Below, piece after piece: positions 60,728-64,000 of a DNA stretch of 64,000 nt; position 1 is the first letter of the stretch; every line of letters begins with the position of its first letter. Source of the stretch: G963663315 sp965231905. GTDB lineage: Bacteria > Pseudomonadota > Gammaproteobacteria > Arenicellales > Poriferihabitantaceae. The translations under genes were made by a program, and so were the position numbers. The stretch spans positions 62,001-126,000 of the forward strand of contig CBDDOO010000001.1 in the NCBI GenBank assembly GCA_965231905.1, written 5' to 3'. The notes beneath the pieces were generated by a model that made no database searches, was not told where the DNA came from, and saw nothing but the letters and a program-made list of their open reading frames with translations.

Positions 60728-62359
60728 ATGAAAAAAACGATAACCCCTGAAAGCATCCCGGGAGAGGTAAACTATTCCGACCTATCGGCCTACGACAAGG
60801 AACTGGTCGATAAGGCGGTGAAAAGCCGCTATTCCCGACGCGACGTGCTGAAACTGATGGCGGTGACCGGTGTTTCAATGGCTACTGCACAGAATCTGCT
60901 TTATTCAGGCGGGCAAGCCATGGCTATGACCCCGAAAAAAGGCGGCAGCGTTCGATTCGCTTCCAACCTCCATGGGCCTGACGATACACTGGATCCGCCG
61001 CAGTTCACCTCGACCATTGACTATACCCGTGGGCGCGCGACCTATAACAGCCTGATCCAGCATTCCAATGAACTGGTTCCGCAACCTGAACTGGCGGAAG
61101 CATTCGAACCGAACAGTGACGCGACTGAATGGAATTTCAAAATCCGCCAGGGCGTCGAATTTCATGATGGCACGCCATTGACCGCGGACGATGTGGTTTA
61201 CAGTATGAGCCGCCATCTGGGTGACGAATCGACTTCGGTTATCAAGTCTGTTCTGGAATCAGTGGGAGAATGGAAAAAAATGGGTTCCCATGAAGTTCGG
61301 GCGGTCATGAATTCCCCGAACGCTGATTTACCGACCCTGCTCGGATTGTTCCAGACCAAGATTGTCAAGAATGGCACCACCGGTGATGGTATCGGCACCG
61401 GTCCATTTACCCTGGAATCGTTTGAACCCGGTGTAAAATCAGTCCACAAGCGTAACGAAAACTACTGGCGTGAAGGCGCTAATCTGGACGCTTGTGAAAT
61501 CACCGCGATAACCGACCCGGTCGCTCGCGTAAATGCACTGCTTGCCGGCGATATGCAGATGGTTTCAATCATTGAACCCAAGGCGTTTCGCCAGGTGGAA
61601 GAAGCCGACGGTGTCACTTTGCTGTCGACACCCGCGGCGCTCCAGGTTGGTATCTGTATCCTGAAAAACACCGCGCCGGGTGACAACGATGATTTCGTCA
61701 AGGGTATGCAATATATCATGGACCGTGAGCGCATCGTGAAAAGAATCCTCAAGGGCAAGGGTTCGCTCGGAAACGATACGCCGATCATGTACGCGCATGG
61801 ACCTGACTTTTGTTCGGAACTGCCGCAGCGTGAGTTCGATCCGGACAGAGCCAAGGACTATTTCAAGAAATCCGGAGTCAGCGGCGCCGAACTGCATGTT
61901 GCCCCGGTGGCGCCCGGCATAGAGGAAGTCTGTCTGTTGGCCCAGGCGAACTGTGCAAAAATCGGATTCGACCTGCAGATCAAGAAAGTGCCTACTGACG
62001 GATACTGGGGCGCCGTTTGGATGAACGAGCCACTGAATGTGGTGACCTGGAACATGCGTCCGACGGCCAATTCACAAATGGCGATTCAGTTCGGACCCGG
62101 CGCGGCCTGGAATGATACTTACTGGAACAACGAACGCATGGGTGAGTTGCTTACGCTCTCACTGGCGGAAACCGACCCGGTCAAGCGCCATGCGATGTAT
62201 TGCGAAATGCAAACCCTGATCCACAATGGCAGTGGCATGGTGATTCCCGCTTTCTCCAACATCAACGATGGTGTTGCAGATAACATTATGGGAATACCGA
62301 CCGTTCCACTGGGTCAACTGGGCGCATGTGAGTGGCCTGAATTCTGTTGGCTGGCTTGA
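60728..62359 (+). CDS. Peptide/opine-type ABC transporter substrate-binding protein, Tat-exported
   Basis: A 543-residue family 5 (SBP_bac_5) protein. A Tat-type leader is visible (SRRDVLKLMAVTGVSMATAQNLL, residues about 36-58), after an unusually long N-region. Mature-domain hallmarks are VRFASNLHGPDDTLDPPQFTS, WNFKIRQGVEFHDGTPLTADDVVYS and TGPFTLESFEPGVKSVHKRNENYW. It would bind a peptide-like or other organic ligand in the periplasm for the DppBC-like permeases downstream. A hairpin terminator (62408-62445) follows. Confidence 0.93.
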   Translation: MKKTITPESIPGEVNYSDLSAYDKELVDKAVKSRYSRRDVLKLMAVTGVSMATAQNLLYSGGQAMAMTPKKGGSVRFASNLHGPDDTLDPPQFTSTIDYTRGRATYNSLIQHSNELVPQPELAEAFEPNSDATEWNFKIRQGVEFHDGTPLTADDVVYSMSRHLGDESTSVIKSVLESVGEWKKMGSHEVRAVMNSPNADLPTLLGLFQTKIVKNGTTGDGIGTGPFTLESFEPGVKSVHKRNENYWREGANLDACEITAITDPVARVNALLAGDMQMVSIIEPKAFRQVEEADGVTLLSTPAALQVGICILKNTAPGDNDDFVKGMQYIMDRERIVKRILKGKGSLGNDTPIMYAHGPDFCSELPQREFDPDRAKDYFKKSGVSGAELHVAPVAPGIEEVCLLAQANCAKIGFDLQIKKVPTDGYWGAVWMNEPLNVVTWNMRPTANSQMAIQFGPGAAWNDTYWNNERMGELLTLSLAETDPVKRHAMYCEMQTLIHNGSGMVIPAFSNINDGVADNIMGIPTVPLGQLGACEWPEFCWLA

Positions 62360-62407
62360 GTCAAGGGTAGATACGAGATACAGATTCTCGGTTTGATGCT
62401 TAATCCG

Positions 62408-62445
62408 GGCCTGCATAAAGAACTCTTTATGCAGGCCGTTTTTTT
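62408..62445 (+). terminator. Intercistronic hairpin with T-run after the binding-protein gene
   Basis: Perfect 13-base arms (GGCCTGCATAAAG, 62408-62420, and CTTTATGCAGGCC, 62425-62437) around a 4-base loop are followed by a run of seven or eight T residues. It should terminate most transcripts, or protect the upstream message from decay, so that binding protein is made in excess of permease. Confidence 0.85.
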
Positions 62446-62487
62446 AAGCCTGTCTATCAGAACATTAACTATGGAGGGACATAGCTT

Positions 62488-63438
62488 ATGATGACGCAAA
62501 TGGTTTTGCGCCGAATCGTAATCGGTTTTGGCACCTTGCTGGTGGTGTCCGTGATCGTTTTCCTGGCGACCAGTATCCTGCCCGGCGATGTCGCGCAAAT
62601 TCTGCTGGGGCAGAGCGCCACCCCTGAAACCCTGGCAGCCTTGCGGAAGGAACTGGGCCTGGATCAACCGGGATACGTGCAGTATTTCTCCTGGCTGGGA
62701 AACATGGCAACCGGCGACCTGGGCGTATCCAAGGCGGGAGGAGCGACGATCACGAGTCTGATCAGCGGCCGCTTTGGCAATACCATGGTCATGTCGGGCC
62801 TGGTTGCGGTGATTTCAATACCGGTGTCCATCGCGCTCGGGTTGTGGGCCGCGATGCATCCGGGCACCTGGCTGGATCGTATGGTCACCTTTGGTACGTT
62901 AAGTACGATCTCTGTACCGGAATTCTTCATCGCTACCATTCTGGTTCTGATCCTGGCGGTCGAGTTGCATTGGCTGCCTTCAACGGCATACATGACCGGC
63001 GATGAAACCTTTTTTGAATTACTGGGGGCGTTGGCGATGCCGCTGATTACCCTGGTAATCGTGGTCTCGGCGCAGATGATCCGAATGACCCGGGCAGGTA
63101 TCCTGAACGTGATGAATTCCCCCTACATTGAAATGGCGATATTGAAAGGGGTGCCTCGACGGCGAATCATACTCCGGCATGCCTTTTTTAACGCGATTGG
63201 CCCGATTGTCAATGTCATTGCCCTGAACCTGGCCTATCTGGTCAGCGGTGTGGTCATTGTTGAGACCATATTCGCTTATCCCGGCCTTGCCAAACTGATG
63301 GTGGACGGGGTACAGACCCGTGACCTGCCTCTGGTTCAGGCGTGTGCGATGATATTTTGCGCGACCTACGTGGCGCTGATACTGATTGCAGACGTGGCAT
63401 CCATTCTTTCCAATCCTCGTCTCAGAAACCCGAAATAG
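62488..63438 (+). CDS. Peptide-type ABC transporter permease, DppB-like
   Basis: A 316-residue membrane protein with the DppB N-terminal domain (RRIVIGFGTLLVVSVIVFLATSILPGDVAQILLG, then ETLAALRKELGLDQPGYVQY) and the EAA-type loop (SPYIEMAILKGVPRRRIILRHAFFNAIGPI). A GGAGGG site lies 9 bases before ATG 62488. It pairs with the DppC-like permease that starts 13 bases after its stop. Confidence 0.94.
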   Translation: MMTQMVLRRIVIGFGTLLVVSVIVFLATSILPGDVAQILLGQSATPETLAALRKELGLDQPGYVQYFSWLGNMATGDLGVSKAGGATITSLISGRFGNTMVMSGLVAVISIPVSIALGLWAAMHPGTWLDRMVTFGTLSTISVPEFFIATILVLILAVELHWLPSTAYMTGDETFFELLGALAMPLITLVIVVSAQMIRMTRAGILNVMNSPYIEMAILKGVPRRRIILRHAFFNAIGPIVNVIALNLAYLVSGVVIVETIFAYPGLAKLMVDGVQTRDLPLVQACAMIFCATYVALILIADVASILSNPRLRNPK

Positions 63439-63451
63439 AGGGGAGATAACC

Positions 63452-64000
63452 ATGACTGACAATAACGACATGAAAACAAAAGAAGAAGAGGTTATCGCGA
63501 AGCTGGATACTTTTGATGAGTTGCCCGACGCCCCGCCAAAAAGACGGATCAAACTGTCATGGGTGGGCAAACTCTCTGTTGCAGTGGTCGTTTTCTGGCT
63601 GGTGATCTGCATCATCGGTCCATCCATCGCGCCCTGGCATGAAATGGATATGGAAGGCGATGACAGTTTCCTGGACGCCTACGACAATTTCTACCTGGGC
63701 ACAGATTATCTGGGGAGGGACACCCTGTCCAGGGTGATTTTCGGCGCCAGAAATACCATCGGGATTTCACTTGCAGCGACATTGCTTGCTTATGTGATGG
63801 GGATCACGCTCGGTATACTGGCCGCGGTCAAGGGAGGATGGATTGACATGGGTATCAGCCGGGTCAACGACGCGATATTATCGTTGCCGACCATCATGCT
63901 CGGCCTGATCGTGATCGCCGCGCTGGGGTCCTCAATTCCGATACTGGTCGGAACTGCGGCGGTGATCTATGCCACCAGTGTGTTTCGAATAGCGCGAGCT
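63452..64000 (+). CDS. Peptide-type ABC transporter permease, DppC-like (3' partial)
   Basis: The frame is open from ATG 63452 (GAGGGGAGA upstream) to the end of the window, 183 codons. It shows the charged N-terminal tail (MTDNNDMKTKEEEVIAKL), a first membrane helix (LSVAVVVFWLVICIIGPSIAPW), then the DppC motif NFYLGTDYLGRDTLSRVIFGAR and the start of the permease core (LPTIMLGLIVIAALG). ATPase subunits presumably follow beyond the window. Confidence 0.93.
   Translation, partial: MTDNNDMKTKEEEVIAKLDTFDELPDAPPKRRIKLSWVGKLSVAVVVFWLVICIIGPSIAPWHEMDMEGDDSFLDAYDNFYLGTDYLGRDTLSRVIFGARNTIGISLAATLLAYVMGITLGILAAVKGGWIDMGISRVNDAILSLPTIMLGLIVIAALGSSIPILVGTAAVIYATSVFRIARA

Noticed and set aside
1..64000. 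CRISPR arrays, tRNA and rRNA genes
   Set aside because: No regularly spaced repeats, and no tRNA-like cloverleaf or rRNA sequence, were recognised in the intergenic regions.

Overview
The window reads as the chromosome of a gammaproteobacterium. The evidence is the gmk-rpoZ-spoT gene order, rplM-rpsI, coq7, nagZ with an L,D-transpeptidase, glcDEF and rarA, all bacterial in style and mostly moderately GC-rich. Osmolyte, polyamine and peptide uptake genes (proVW, a potABCD-like set with an ectoine-hydrolase-like enzyme, a dppBC-like set) would suit a marine or host-associated lifestyle, but that is inference. I see no rRNA, tRNA or CRISPR array.

Layout. 1-2.6 kb: end of a glycine betaine/proline ABC transporter (proVW). 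2.6-5.8 kb: a compact, AT-richer type II restriction-modification system with its own controller protein and C-box operators at both promoters. 6-11.4 kb: two EamA exporters, branched-chain aminotransferase, rarA and a CPA2 antiporter. 11.5-13.2 kb: moaC-moeA. 13.3-18.6 kb: a polyamine-type ABC transporter operon ending in a DoeA-like M24 hydrolase. 18.7-23.8 kb: nagZ, L,D-transpeptidase, low-molecular-weight phosphatase, spoT, rpoZ, gmk.

23.9-38.6 kb is an accessory or defence island. It starts with a lone insertion-sequence end. It then holds an overlapping three-gene cassette with a ComEC-like metallo-beta-lactamase protein, a decayed toxin-antitoxin copy, a membrane-anchored pentapeptide-repeat protein, an intact AbrB/PIN toxin-antitoxin pair, a giant nuclease-STAND NTPase (probable antiphage sensor, frameshifted near its start), a type III restriction-modification pair and an AAA/PD-(D/E)XK protein.

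38.6-46.2 kb is core sequence again: coq7, an intact ISNCY-like element with an 18-20 bp target duplication, an unusual Fic protein, glcDEF, rplM-rpsI. 46.2-55.5 kb is a second accessory block, directly downstream of rpsI. It carries a two-gene drmA-drmB (DISARM core) module with no drmC or methyltransferase, next to a MobF relaxase and a ribbon-helix-helix relaxosome-type protein with a palindromic operator. 55.5-64 kb is metabolic: flavin reductase fused to a degenerate Nudix domain, alpha/beta hydrolase, aldehyde dehydrogenase, malonyl-CoA decarboxylase, and a peptide/opine-type ABC transporter whose binding-protein gene is separated from the permeases by a strong hairpin.

The most interesting candidates are the drmAB-only module beside the relaxase, the 24.1-26.5 kb three-gene cassette, and the nuclease-STAND protein.
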